The position numbers and the translations under genes were made by a program. The notes beneath the pieces were generated by a model. That model searched no databases. It saw only the letters and a program-made list of their open reading frames with translations, and had not been told where the DNA came from. Below, piece after piece: positions 41,142 through 54,185 of a DNA stretch of 64,000 nucleotides (its first letter is position 1; each line of letters opens with the position of its first letter). The DNA comes from Lottia gigantea (taxonomy: Eukaryota > Mollusca > Gastropoda > Lottiidae): assembly GCF_000327385.1 (NCBI RefSeq), contig NW_008709259.1, positions 1,257,070-1,321,069 on the forward strand, in the 5' to 3' direction.

Positions 41142-43880
41142 ATGGAGACTTTTTTACCTGGATATCATTCTGATGATACTTTGGGTTCCTTTATGCATCG
41201 TGATTTGCGTTCACCAAGGATTTACAGGGGAACAATGAAAAAAGCTGTTGATAGTATTGTTCGCCAACTGCACCATATGCCTGATTATAGCATCAAGGAG
41301 GTTGTAAAGGTAAAATCCATCCATATGCAACTAACATAATGTATCATTCGGGTCAATCACATTGGAAATTCTATTAAATTAAGCGTTTGTAAAAGTATAG
41401 ATATTGTTTTCTTCATTGTGAAATCTTAAATATGTTGTAAGACATGCCATTTCTAAGCGCAATTCTAGCTACTTAGAGAATCTTTAGAGAATAAAGTCGT
41501 CTTATTATTGCATTAGCAGCAAGGATTTGTTGAATTGCAATCGAATCAAACGCAATTGACCTCGTTTATCTTTGAAAGCAAATATTAAGAAGAGTGTATT
41601 GGTTTATCACTTTCAATTTTTCTTCTTTCTTTATGTTTAAAATTTGCCAATTCGAATTTGATATTTTAGTCTGGATCACTTGGTAAAGGAACAACGGTTG
41701 GTGATACCGCAGATGCTGATTTGGTGATATTTTTTAATGGCTACCAAACTATGGAGGAATTAATCGCTGCCAAACCAAAAATCATATCTGATATTGCGAC
41801 TTACATGAATAGATTTGATCAATCTGTGTTCAGTAAATGTGAAAAGATTCGAGAAAACGAATATTTAGGCCAGTTTAGATTTCAGCATACAGAAACAAAC
41901 AGATTCGTGGAAGTGGATATATTGCCAGCATTAGATGTCGTAGCACAACGTATGTTTATTTTTTTAAAAAGAAGTTCAGTTCTGTCATTTAATATCGAAA
42001 AACTTCCAATTGCCTTCGCACTGGCAAATCAGCTTGTTCGATTATAACTAGAAGTTATCCAGAAAGAAAAACTTACCTCAAGAGGTGAATTTAGTCTGGA
42101 TACGATCTAGATAGTTGCAGTGCGAAACAAAACAAGAAGTTATTCGGATAAGAATATCAAAATGACGTCTCCTGTTGGCGGGGACAATCTAATAGAAATA
42201 CTTGAAAAGCAAAAGAAAAAGATTAATAAAGTACATGAATATGCATCGGAAGAGGAAACAGAAAATTATATGGTTATTATGTGCTATTTTATAATGATGA
42301 ACATTGTAGTTCAATTCCATCATCATCATTTTTTTTCTGCAGTACCAAAGCAGACATACAGATAGGATAGCAGTGCGAAAGCAAATAGAACCGAATCGAA
42401 CCAAACTGAATCTTATTTTCGGTTATAACCGAATTCAATCATCCAGTTGTGCCGTGCGAAAGGGGTATACTTAATGGATTCGGTGCCTTGGGTTAAAATA
42501 CCACCTTTAAAGTTTTTTTTACCACTTACGCCGAAACGAAAACTTAACAGAAACGAAAACGAAAAAAGATCTTATTAATTATTAAAAAAAGATAGAAATT
42601 ATTTCAAACTTTTACAAATGCAGTAATCACATTTCAACAAAAGCTTTTCATATTTTTTTTTAATTTAAATTTTACTAGGTGGGACAGTCGACAACGTACA
42701 TAAGGAGATGGGTCGTATACCCCGATCAGTTCGACAGCACTATTCTGTATGCTTCTGTAAGGAACAATTAGCAACAAGACGTAAACCATCAAAAGTAAAA
42801 GACTTGATCAGACTGGTGAAATATTGGAAAACTGTAGGTATTTCTTACTTTATGCGAGTTTGAATAAGCCATGTGTATACAAATAGTCCCAAATCCCTAT
42901 CTTAAAATATATAGCACTATAAACACGCAATGACCATCTGTAAAGGTGAAAGGTTTATGCTATTAAAAGAAAAATAATATTTGAGATAGTTATGCATAGG
43001 ACACAATATTATCGGCAGCGACCGAAAAAACATCCGGACAGACAAGTAGTGTTCTCGGGTGATGGTCTCAAACCTTAAAAATTTTCTGGCAAACCAGACT
43101 GTCGCCCCCCCCCCCCAAAAGTACGCCTATGTAGTCATGTTTGAAAGGGTTCCCTATAAGCAATCTGAAAAATCCTCTTTTAAGTCAAAGTGAACGTAAT
43201 ATTGATTGTGTTATATTTATACCGTATTTAATGTAATGTAATATTTTATGTACTTTTCTATACATGTACGTGTATTTATTTATCGATCAATTGTACATGG
43301 TTTATGAAAGTGGTCGTAACCTAATATACTAAATATATTTAATCTAGAGCAACAATCTACCAATAAGATCCTACTGTTGTGAAGTGGTATGTCTACATGT
43401 TCATGAAAAATTCCTTGGTGAGAAAACAAAGTTTAACATGAAGGAAGGTTTCGATCAAACACTGCAATATTTAATAAATACTGAAACACCACATACCGAA
43501 ATAAAACCACAGTTTTATTACAACGAAAGAGATTGGTAAGTTAAAAAGATTGTATCAATATTTATCTAAAATGTACTGAATTTCTTGTAACGTGACGTGC
43601 ATCACGTTTCAGGAGAAACTTATCTACTTCATCTACAAGTAATCGTTCAAACGAGCATGTGCCCCCATAGCAGAATATCGCAATTATAAAACCCGAAAGC
43701 TTTGAAACCGATTCTCTTTCCTATCCAAACAACGTAACGATGATGACGACGAAGTACGGAACAAATGTCATTTATCTTTGAATGAAATGTATTTTATACA
43801 GGTTTTCAGTATTTCCCACACTACAAGAGGCAGCCAAGATTCGTAAAGTAGCTAAACAAACAGTTGCAGCTTTAGAGTAA
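41142..43880 (+). CDS. OAS: 2'-5'-oligoadenylate synthetase-like protein, copy B
   Basis: Coding exons 41142-41309, 41670-41949, 42679-42833, 43348-43535, 43802-43880; 289 aa (one codon shorter than copy A in exon 3), same phases and the same 11-bp spacing from acceptor to ATG. Nucleotidyltransferase signatures: GSLGKGTTVG, ADADLVIF, VEVDILPALD, then YSVCFCKEQL and KVKDLIRLVKYWK. Copies A and B are almost identical around the catalytic residues of exon 2 and in exon 5 but differ clearly in exon 1 and the C-terminal half of exon 4. That pattern suits divergent regulators of the same chemistry, or patchy gene conversion. Intron 2 is longer than in A and holds a 600-bp stretch I cannot classify. 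Confidence 0.93.
43110..43123. repeat. poly-C run in intron 3 of OAS gene B
   Basis: About 13 consecutive C bases; an unusual and length-unstable tract in this AT-rich setting. Confidence 0.7.
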
Positions 43881-43899
43881 GTTTTGGAATGAATCTTAA

Positions 43900-45170
43900 A
43901 AGAAATATGTAATCGTATTAATTGATATGTATTAATTTCATGTTATCTTGTTTCACAGTGCAAAATTGTATAGAGGCCTTGAACCTAATTTTTCCACCCT
44001 TTTTATCCTCGTATTATTACAAAAATATGTTCGCTCGAATCTTTACCATAACATTACAATTAACTCAATCAAAATATTGATCACCTGAAACTTATTCTAC
44101 TGCTGTCAACTTAAATATAAAAAAAATATATTTTTTTGTATTCGTCCCATTGTAATCTGAACGTGTATTGCCGTTACCCCTGATTGGTTTGGCAAAACGA
44201 TTGAGTTTGATCTTCATAAAATTGTGCGATTATATTCAGACCTGAGACAAGTTAGAATTTGGGGATCAATCAACAAATATGTTTTTAGTTACTGCCTTTG
44301 ATGTGATAAGGGTGACTTGAGATGGAGGCCACTGTTTTCGTCAATATTGTATCAAATCTAGTGTGTAGCTTTGTATTCGCAAGATCTCGAATGAGTTCGA
44401 GTCGGAGTATATTAGATAAAGATGTAGAGGGTTACAGCCCTTGCTATACTGTAAATATGCTAAAAATGGCTTGTGAAAGCGACAGTTTTAACAGATTTTT
44501 GTTTTATCAAATTTAATGTAGCTTTATTTTTATAAGAAGTGAGATGCTTGCGAATCACGTCTCCATTTAACAAATATATTTACAGTCTTTGATTTGTGGA
44601 CTCGATAGAGATCAGAATTTTCGATTATATCCTGATTTTATAATCATTACTAATATTTGCCGCTGACATTTTCTTTTTCCTTTTCAGTAGTGTTCCTAAG
44701 TGCAGACCACGACGATAAGGGCCAACAAAGGATTGTTAGTTTTCGTGTCAGGTTTTAATCATAAGATTAAATGAGGGTTTTATGAAAGATCATCTTTTAA
44801 GGCTTTCCAGAATCTAATTTGGTATATTATGTCGCTAAATACATTATTGGTCTAGAACACCTTTAATCGGCTTTTACTTGAGCATATATCAGACAGAACA
44901 GTTTTATAGATACAAATTTCTATTTATTATTTGATTTTTGTTTCATTACAAATACAGTAAATGTTCTCAAGTCAAGTGTAATGAAACGTTTGTTTAAATG
45001 ATAAGTTTATATCTATAAAACTGTTGTTTCTTAATGTGCTGTGGTACTTCTAAATGCCTTTCATGGATTATATCATGATCACTTTCAGCTTCTCTTCTTC
45101 CTGTGTCATGTGTACTACTTTCCTTATACACGTGGTCAACCAATACAATAATTATAAACTAAAGAAGGTT
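43900..45170. other. gene-free stretch between OAS gene B and the NXPE gene
   Basis: A 64-codon frame at 44322-44516 starts after a plausible Kozak context but resembles nothing known and has no splice partners. Otherwise nothing is seen. Confidence 0.4.
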
Positions 45171-45175
45171 GTACT

Positions 45176-48100
45176 TTATTTGCAAACCAACCCAAGCAAA
45201 TGACGAATATGTTCCCATACTGTAGATTGTGGTGGGTGAATGCCATAATTTTCCACAGCTTGAGTCATCTCCCAATAATTTAAAAATATCACAGAGTCCT
45301 TGAATTCGGCAAATTCCTTGTGGAGAATTTCTATAAATAACTTTCCATGATAATCATTTAATGTGGACATACAGTCCGATGAATAAAACACATAGGGAGA
45401 CTTGATAGCTATTGTCAATTCCTTATTTCTCTTGAGAGCATTTCTAACTGAAGATTTTAACGAGATGACGTGGTCCCAATATAGTGAATAATGCTGTCTC
45501 GTGATATGGGCATACAAATGAAACACAAAGATAATCCTACCATTAGCCGGTAATTGATCAAGATGTGTACTGACCGATCTCAGGTTCAATTTGCCTCCCG
45601 GAACTCTTGACCCTTTTGAAAACGGCAGTATTTGCGGTAGCCATTTTATAGTAAAATCCAATTTTGTATCAACACATTCCGAGTTATCATACCATTTTCT
45701 TCCAGACCATTTTTGAGTCACTAATTTGCACTTTGTAAGCTGTGTCACAATATACGAGTACCACTGACGTGTGGTGGAGTCCCCATATAAAACTAAAGTA
45801 GTATTTCTTAAACACAACGGAGCTGTTTTAAGGTTGACGAAATTATTACACTTAAAATTTATCCATTGGCCTTTAAGGGCGAATCCTGATGGCATTTTTG
45901 TGTCCCATGTTTCTTTAGGTTGCATTTGATTGCAGTTCTTTTTCTTAATTGAGTTTCTAGCTGAAAAAGAAGTAACATAACGTCATATTGAACGATAGCT
46001 AGGATATCTTTACCACTAATTCTTAATAACACTAAGCCATTATTAACTTGATTTCTGTGAAATAAATGAAAAAGCTGTATGCCATTTTCACACCATCTTC
46101 CGGTTTGACTGGGTAATCCAACTAGAGGTTAACAGTGGACAGAGGTTAAAACCATATACAATGATTTGTTGTGCAGTTGCCTGAATCACTTGCTAAAAAT
46201 GTTAGCTTCTCCATGGTGCCTCAAGATGCCACGAATTGATTGCACACCTTCAATATCACATACCAAAGTGGCTTCTGGATACAGTAGAATCAGCAACACA
46301 AAATATTGCTTTGTGATAGGTTCGTCAACGACATGCAGAAAGTCCAACCCAATTACATACATTTTGATGTATCTATTGATTGATATAGAATTTGATTCGA
46401 TTGGTCTATTTTGTCGCCATGTAACCAAGAATCGTCTTGTTTTCCAACATTTTATTTCACATGTATTGCGGAATTAAGAAGCTTCCGCAAGGAAATGACT
46501 GACAGAAGAGTTTTTTTTTAAATCTTTCCAGAACAGAGGCACCTTCCAGACTATTCTATGTAGACATTGCTTGTGTCAATTGAGTTCGTTACCTAGAAAA
46601 AACTACGCTCGAGTATAGAGATGTACCGAGACCTGCGGGTAAGGGATCAAGTGGTTGTTCTACAGGAAAATACGTGAAAATGTCGATTGCGATCTTGAAT
46701 ATGAGAAATTTCATGTCTATACATTACCTCTGACGGCGTGCAATTGAATTTTTGAAGTTATCTTCATATTCATATTTTTCCTGAAATAGATAAGCAATTG
46801 AGCTATCATTTTTGCAATTACAGGAACAACATGGATGGGAAATCTGCCATCTATCGATACAAATACAAGAGCTAATTAGGCTCTATAATAATAATTGCAA
46901 TGGTTAATTTTGTTATTACAATAGCCACACGTCTGGTTGAAAGGTTGAAAAAATCTTTTGCAAATCTCTAAGGTGCAGATCGAAAATAAAATGCAACAAT
47001 AGGGCCTCTTTCACTGGTGACGATACTTGGAAAATCCATGATGTTTTTATTCTTAACAGTATAATAGTAAATGCCTTACCTAGCAAAAGTAGAATACAAA
47101 GCATTATTCACTGGTATTTCAGAAAAATCTAAGTCATGAATGGAAACTAAATTATCACAATTCAGAGCAGTGTTCAATGGCTGTCCACAAAACCATGGTA
47201 ATCCATCATTCACTAACGCCAGGTCACACAGTCTCGTATATCCAGGAATAGTAGAAAATGGAGAACAAACGGTGTATTCTTGTAAATTGCCCAATTTGAA
47301 GTATCCATAATAATAAAACACAGTTTTATATTGGCGTCGCCATTTCAACATGGTAGCTATTATCTCCCTTGTATAAGGTACACTTATAGATATAGAGCTA
47401 TTTCCTTCCCATAACATAATGAATGTTACCAAGTAGCTTCCATTTTTTAAATCAACAACGTCAGCACAAGCTTTATATTCCAAATTTTGTGACTGAATCA
47501 ACACTCTGACGTCATCACCACCTACTGTCCGTGGTCTTCCTGCTTTATCAATCAAATCCATTCGTACTTTTACAACATCACCAACATTGAGAGACTTGTT
47601 GGGATTTTCAAAATGGAACTTAGTATCCTCTACACTTGTGGTTTGAGACATATCGAAAAAATCTGCATCGTTCATTGTCTCCGTTTCAATAGGTAACACT
47701 TTATTAGCAGGTGGAAAATTTTTGTCCTGCAAAGGAATGTCAGTTAAGGTAACCTCAGTGGGAAAACAGGCCGTTACTATATCGATAGATTGATTAACAC
47801 CAAGATGATAGATAGAATTTGGACCAACACAGTGTGGTTTAGACTTTTTCATTGAGCAATATTTGGGCTTAAATGATCTGTAAACAAGTTGTTTTTCAGT
47901 CTTGGCCATTTGAACCTCATCGGGTTTTGGTCTGTGATTTGACGATCTAGAAAAGAAAAATAAAGAAGATGTCGCATGCAACTTGCTATATTCGGAATAA
48001 GATTATGGAGATACAGACGCATAACTAAATTCGACATTATGACGTGCGTATTGTATTTCTCGCCATAAGAAAAGCTACTTGCAAATAAACTAACTGTGCG

Positions 48101-48794
48101 AGAATAAGACGACACAATTTTCGTATGACAAAATTTTTCATTTCGAAAAAGTTTTTTTGTCTTATACCCTCTACATCGAATAATGAAAGTTTTTGTTCTT
48201 ATTTTTTTTTTTTTTATATCAATATTTCAGCTTCTATAATTTGTTTGTTTAAAATTATTTATACGCAATTACAGTGGCATCCTGTTTGTTTTTCTCAATT
48301 TTTAACTTTAAAGTAAGCAATTTTTAGTTCCAAAACAACTTTCAAAGTTTACGTAAACAGTTTAACGTCGCTATGTGTTTTGGTTTGTATAGAAAAACTA
48401 ATGCACGAATTTCAGAAAAATAAACGCCAAATTGTAGAGAAATGTGTCTCCTACTTATTCATCAGCTTCCAACTGAAAATATCGTGCCCTAATTAGGCCA
48501 AACCCCAAAACTAGATCAAACAGCTTACTTAACAATTATAACACTCCGTTTTTTATTAGCCCTTTTCAAATACAAATTCAGGTTGATCAAGTAGATACAT
48601 AGCAGTAGAGAAAACACATTTTTGACAACTTTTCGAGTATAGTTGACATCAATTAATAATGAATGCAAAATAAGAATGCCCTTAAAATTACGTAATAAAA
48701 AGTATAAAATGATTTTGCCGAACTTACGATAAAATAATTGGTTTGCATATAGTACAGCCACACGGTGAAGAATGTGGTACCAAATACAAAACAA
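45176..48794 (-). CDS. NXPE: NXPE family protein (neurexophilin and PC-esterase domains)
   Basis: Three exons: 48794(or later)-48529, 47946-47080, 45956-45176. The joins fall in phase 2 (AA|A and AG|A) with clean acceptors tttcttttctag and cagctag. Exon 1 gives a short N-terminus with a membrane anchor (VFSLLLCIYLINLNLYL), suggesting a type II membrane or Golgi protein. Its initiator is uncertain; an upstream exon is possible. Exon 2 carries the neurexophilin/Ig-like domain (NPNKSLNVGDVVKVRMDLID and on) and a cysteine-rich linker (PWFCGQPLNTALNCD). Exon 3 carries the PC-esterase domain with the GDS nucleophile in VLYGDSTTRQW and the terminal HPPQ. The Asp that usually sits just before that His is not there (NYGIHPPQ), so enzyme activity is doubtful. 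Substrate unknown; some vertebrate members act on mucin glycans. Confidence 0.88.
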
Positions 48795-48799
48795 TTGAC

Positions 48800-49680
48800 A
48801 CCACCAATATTATACAGAAAAATGTTAGATATCTATGTACACCTACAATATTTACAAAAAATAGATTATATTAGTTGCCCTAGCGTGTATAGGAACAAAA
48901 CTAAAAAATATGAAATGACAAGGGGACAAACCTGTATGATAACGAATGAAATCACTCATATCGAGTTATCCAAAAATTGAAAACAACTTGCCAGGCAAGA
49001 TAATATACGCCCACTGGCAGCTTTGATTTTAAATAAAAATATTTGGCATCGGTGACGGCATAAAACAAGTATTTTTTGTAAGTTCATGTCGACAAGCGGT
49101 ATTGGGGTGTTCACGGCGAGCATGGGCGAAAGTCTCATAATTTGAAAATTGACCGGATGCCAGCAACTTGGTTGCACATTAATGCCTGAAAAGGCTGCTC
49201 ATTTATTCGGTCGTCAATCTCTCTGCTTTAAATTTTTAACGAAAAGATCACATATAAATTTGAACTTAAGAGTGGTGCATAAAATAGAATGCGATGAATA
49301 GACAGTTCAATGTAAATATGTGACCTTCGCTCCTCTGAGTTTTATGTTAAAAAACCACTATAAATGAATATTATAAATTCTTACTTGAATATGGAGCTGC
49401 ACAATTCATCTTGTAACTGTGGCTACTAGTCTACTCCTAAAAAATAATGTTTATTATTTACACAAAATATTTTCTAAAACCATACAGGACTATGTTCACG
49501 AGCCTAATCCAAAATTGTTTGTTTACACTTATATTATTTTATTACCTTAAAGGGAAATCAAGAACCGTTAAGAAACACGTGACAATCCAGAAAAGAAGTA
49601 AAAATAATTATGTATCGAAAACAATCCACACCCTAGACTATAGTGATAAAGTACATGTAATTTTTCCTGCTGACTCAATT
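48800..49680. other. gene-free stretch
   Basis: I see no exon or promoter that I can support, although the NXPE first exon or promoter may lie here. Confidence 0.4.
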
Positions 49681-49682
49681 CT

Positions 49683-49719
49683 GTGGAGCCGCGGTAGCCC
49701 AGTGATCTACACGCTAAGC
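49683..49719 (+). mobile_element. SINE tRNA-like head fragment
   Basis: gccgcggtagcccagtgatc followed by tacacgct resembles the A-box half of the tRNA-derived head at 54665. No SINE body follows; a MITE begins 45 bp later. Confidence 0.4.
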
Positions 49720-49764
49720 GAATCCATACACAATTTTATCCTTTGTCAGACAGGAATCTGTATT

Positions 49765-50113
49765 AGGGACAGAAGCGGCATATTGGGGGTTGATTTTAGT
49801 TTTGAATACATGAAAATAATTCTCAGTAGTACCAGAAATCTACGAAAATCGCATAATTCCTTTAAAAATACTTCAAACTAGGAATTTTGCTCACTATTTC
49901 TATACATGTCTTTTCTATATATCACAGAGTATCTTAAATTGACGAGTTGTCAATTTATCATTCAAATGCGGTTAATTCTGGACACATGGATTTGAAGGCT
50001 CAAATTTCGACAGTGAGCTGTGAACACTATTACTGATTGGCTTAGGTAAAAAAAAATCCTGTTTCTGTGTCTAAAGTATGATTGGTCAAAAACAATGGCA
50101 CAGCTGTCCCTGT
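49765..50113 (-). mobile_element. TTAA-type MITE, copy 2 (inverted)
   Basis: Left end ttagggacagaagcggcata, right end cacagctgtccctgtaa. The body matches the reverse strand of the copy at 51712 (aactaggaattttgctcact, ctggacacatggatttgaag, ggctcaaatttc). It covers the second half of the 144-codon frame at 49447-49881, which is therefore spurious. Confidence 0.75.
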
Positions 50114-50310
50114 AAGAGAACCCAAAATGCATAACTCAACGTTAGCTAAAGCATTTTTCAGTTTTATTATATCCCCGACTTGTGTTTATTGTAAAATAAA
50201 TTTTGCCACCATGTATTGAATTTACATAATTTAATCATTCAATATGTAAATATTTCTTTAGTTCAGTTGTTTTTACTAAAGATTTAAAGTTTTTAAGTGA
50301 AAATACCAGA

Positions 50311-50488
50311 CTGGTCGTGTTTATGTTTGGATTCAGACACGGTACTTAATATAATATATATGCATGACTCGACCTTCACTCAGTCCTTAAAGGGATATAC
50401 TGGTCGTGTTTATGTTTGGATTCAGACACGGTACTAAATCTAATATATATGCATGACTCGACCTTCACTCAGTCCTTAAAGGGATATT
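50311..50488. repeat. recent 89-bp tandem duplication
   Basis: Two units, 50311-50399 and 50400-50488, from ctggtcgtgtttatgtttgg to ccttaaagggatat, differ at only about two positions. It is among the youngest changes in the window. Confidence 0.9.
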
Positions 50489-50489
50489 C

Positions 50490-51700
50490 CATTTTATTGT
50501 AGGTCAAAATTTTTTGGTTCAAATTTTAGAACAAATTCAGTTTGATCAAGAAGATTCATAGATATAATTAGCATATTTTAGAAATAATTTCAGGTATAAT
50601 TTACATCGCTTTTGATTATTAAAACATTTTACAAAAAAGCGAAATGTCCTTTTAATAGCCCCGAGACGCTGTCTTTACTTAGCTTCTGCTGCGTTAGCTC
50701 AGAACATGTTTCGCCAAAAATGATAAAATGGGCTTGCGATATGCCATACAGTTATTTTTTTTTAAATAATGCCATTACAGTTAAATATCTTCCTAGTAAC
50801 CCACCCTTTCACTCGTTTGTTACAAAATATTTCTTGAATGGAATACGAAAAATAGCAAATTCGAGTAACGACCTTTTCTCTAAAGGAGACACTGGAAAGA
50901 CGTATTCTTGGAATCCAAGATGCTATCCTAAATAAGACATTGATAGTATACACTTAGATACATGCCCGGATATTCCGCTCGACGAACTATAATCCAAAAG
51001 GACACATTTGCTCCTTTATCCTCTCTAACCTTCCCTTTGGTGCAGAACAATTCACTCAAAAGTCATTTTAATCCTTTTATTAGATTTATTGGCCAAACTT
51101 TGTTGAAGTGACATGGTACGAGTTTCATGATGATTTATCTGACCTAGTGTATTTATTATTGAATTTAAAAATCATTTATACCAATATGGTCTGGCTTGTG
51201 ACAGAAAACATTACCACAAAAAAGACGGAACTGTAAAATATCTTTAGATAAGACTAGCAAGTTATATTGTATTTACGCAATCCTATGTTTTGTTCCTAAA
51301 TATTGTGCAGCATTGTATGACAGTCTTTATTTACAATCGCCAATCGTGTAAACGGAAATTAGAACTTGCTATGTTAAACCCAGTTATTTTTTTCAATCTC
51401 CAACTATACAGGCATCTTCAACTTACACATATTGTAGCACACGGGGAATTATTGTCGTATGTAAACGAATAAGTGTTTTTTTTTTTCATTTTGGAAGATG
51501 TTGAAATGAAATGACGTGAAGCACAAATTAATAGGAGGGAGGAGGTCATGATAAATATAAATCGTCTCACAAAACTTTAAGAAGTTCATAAAAATAAGTA
51601 CGATCGTATAAATAGGCTTAAGCCTTATTTTCTCAAAATGCAGAAATAAAAATATTCCAAACCATCTAAAATAAAAAAACAATTGCGTTTGTTGTTCAAA
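50490..51700. other. gene-free stretch
   Basis: A 107-codon frame (50612-50935) lacks family resemblance and splice context. Nothing else is seen. Confidence 0.4.
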
Positions 51701-51711
51701 CTGAATATTAA

Positions 51712-52040
51712 AGAGACAGATGCGCTATACTTCAGTCTCAGAAACGGGAATTTTTTTTAGCTAAGCCAAACAGTAATAGTGAATAGTGTTCATAGCCCAC
51801 CAGCGAAATTTGAGCCATTAAATCCATGTGTGTCCAGAATTATCCGCTTTTGAATGCTAAAATGACGTCTCGTCATTTTAAGATACTCTGTGATATACAG
51901 AAAATAGTGAGTAAAATTCCTAGTTCGAAGTATTTTTAAAGGAATCATGCAATTTGTGTACATTTCTAGTACTTCTGAATTAGAAATAATTTCAAGACTA
52001 AAATTGCCCCCCGCCCCCCACAAATGTCGCATCTGTCCCT
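51712..52040 (+). mobile_element. TTAA-type MITE, copy 3 (best preserved)
   Basis: Target duplication TTAA at 51708-51711 and 52041-52044. The ends AGAGACAGATGCGCTAT and, as reverse complement of the right end, AGGGACAGATGCGACAT are inverted repeats. The interior is non-coding, with a short self-complementary aatgacgtctcgtcatt near its centre. It is probably mobilised by a Kolobok- or piggyBac-type transposase elsewhere in the genome. Confidence 0.85.
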
Positions 52041-52049
52041 TTAAACGCT

Positions 52050-54185
52050 AGAATCTCGTGACATCCACTCTAACGTTGTTGTTAGAAATATAACAGAACC
52101 TTCGTCATACCGTGTAAGCAACATAGAAAATAAACACACTCCTGAAGTATCATTGATTCTCAAATTAATCTGGAACAAATTGTTGTTGATTCAAACAAAT
52201 CTTATCAAATCACGTTTATTCAATAAAAAAATTCTCGTTGATAACTCTATAGAAAGGTTAAAAACGGTAATGGAATTATAAAAGAGTTATTCTGGAGATA
52301 CGACTTGTTGAAAGCTTTCTTTCATTAAGGGGTTGTTCATGTCACAAAGTTTCATCATTTTGGAATCATGTGAAGCAAATTGATCGCTAATCTCACCATT
52401 TCTAAAGAACCTTTCGATATTTATTGAAGCCAATTTCCTCTTCATTGAAGACTTATCCCAATCAGGACATTCAAGAAAATAGTAAAATACCCTCTATTCG
52501 GTTCAAAATCACTCCTGGAAAATCACTTGTAAATTAAGTCTTGATGAAGTCTTGTAGCAAACGACAATTCAGACCGGAAGTCGAATCGAGTCGTCATTGA
52601 TCCTCGAGACTATGGAAAATTGTCGTCTGCTAAAATCTTCCATTTGCTCAATAGACATCACGCAGATTCCCGCTTTTTTCTAAATGGACTAACCATGTTT
52701 TCTTTTGGATTAAACAAGAAAATTAGCATCTAGAACCAATAAAGGACTTCAATAGTTTTATAGTCAGTCGATTTGGAATCCTGTACCAGAACAGACAGTA
52801 AAGGACTTTTATATACAACAATATATCTAAGGACTATTGGTTAATAAAGGACCTTATATGATATAACGTCAGGTAAGTAACTTACCTTAATACCTATATA
52901 TTAAATAATAGACAAAAATACGTCGGAACTGCATATCGTGTGTTAAGGTTGATGGATTCAGTTTCATTCCCATTTTCCAGAAGTTTTGTCTAATGTATCG
53001 CGTATTTCTGTAATTATTTAATGTGTCTTGTGTGGAATGGGGTAAACTTTAAGGTTTATTTACCATAATAATTTAGGAAAAAAATACCAAGAATTGATTA
53101 AGATATTGATATTTTTGGGGGCTTTGTTGCCTATTATTCTGTATTTTAATGAAATGAGCTTTGCTACCTGGATTCTATCTTCATCTGATTGTGCAACAGA
53201 ATCGGAACGTCATACAACGTACAATGATGGAATTTTGACAGGACAATGGCATTATCCCGTATTCTTTCCAACTCTCAAGGGATCTTTATCGTTCTCAACA
53301 TGAGTATCACGTGGTGTGACCCAACCGAAAAAATAGTTGCCCTTTTAATGTCAGCTACTCCGACCTAAGTCACTGACATGGGTATAACAAGTTTGAAAAA
53401 TCTGATGGTATTGTGGCGACCTTATCTGCGATTTAACTTTGGTCTTTCAAGTAAATTAGGTGGCGTATTTCTCACTCAGCCACCGTAGTCTTACAACCTG
53501 CAGCCCCTGCCACCTTTATTACCCTTGGAGCTATAGTTGCATTTCTACTCTTTTTTAATTGCGTTACGCGAGCAGACGCACTGCACACAGTTTGTCCCAT
53601 GACCAATAGAAGCTGCCTCAGTTAATGGAGGATTTGTTCTGCATATAGATATACAGATATAAAACCCAAATTCAAAAATGCTGTGAGAAATTGTGGCTTA
53701 ATTGTTAGAATATTAGAACGAATATTCCAGAAAATAGTGTCATTTTTGTACGCGAAAATAAGTAAAATCCGATAATCTTTAATCCTGTAAAAGTAGCTTT
53801 TACTTGAGAAATAAAAAATAAGTTCCTCATTGGTCATAAATATTCATTCATTTTCTTAAAAGTTTTTGTAGAATTTTATCTATATTCATATTTTATAGAC
53901 AAGTGTTTCGTGTTACATTTTCAACAGATAATAATCTTTATTTTTTTCATATTGAAACCACCAGACTATCGACCTTTTACATAAACATTCATTAATTTAC
54001 AAAATTAAGCCTTATCTTATTCGGTTAGGATTGATTTGAAAATAGGATTTCATAAGCTTAACGTGCCTTTCAAACGATTGATAATGTCATCACAAATTCC
54101 ATGATATCTTTACAAATGATTGAAATCCCATTAACCTCTATGTCAAACATCAATTCCAACAATGTGAAAAGTTTTTTTTTATGTG
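52050..54185. other. gene-free stretch
   Basis: No exon supported. At 52735-52850 the word aaaggac recurs several times without a fixed period. Confidence 0.4.

Noticed and set aside
42120-42365. 81-codon frame in intron 2 of OAS gene B
   Set aside because: The first half is lysine/glutamate-rich but no family is recognisable, splice phase does not support inclusion, and gene A lacks it.
46186-46428. Minus-strand frame in the NXPE intron with a vague resemblance to a retroelement integrase
   Set aside because: The resemblance rests on a few residues (a YPEA-like word) and has no supporting flanking parts; too weak to annotate.
49447-49881. 144-codon open frame
   Set aside because: It crosses a SINE head fragment and an inverted TTAA MITE, so it is composite non-coding DNA.
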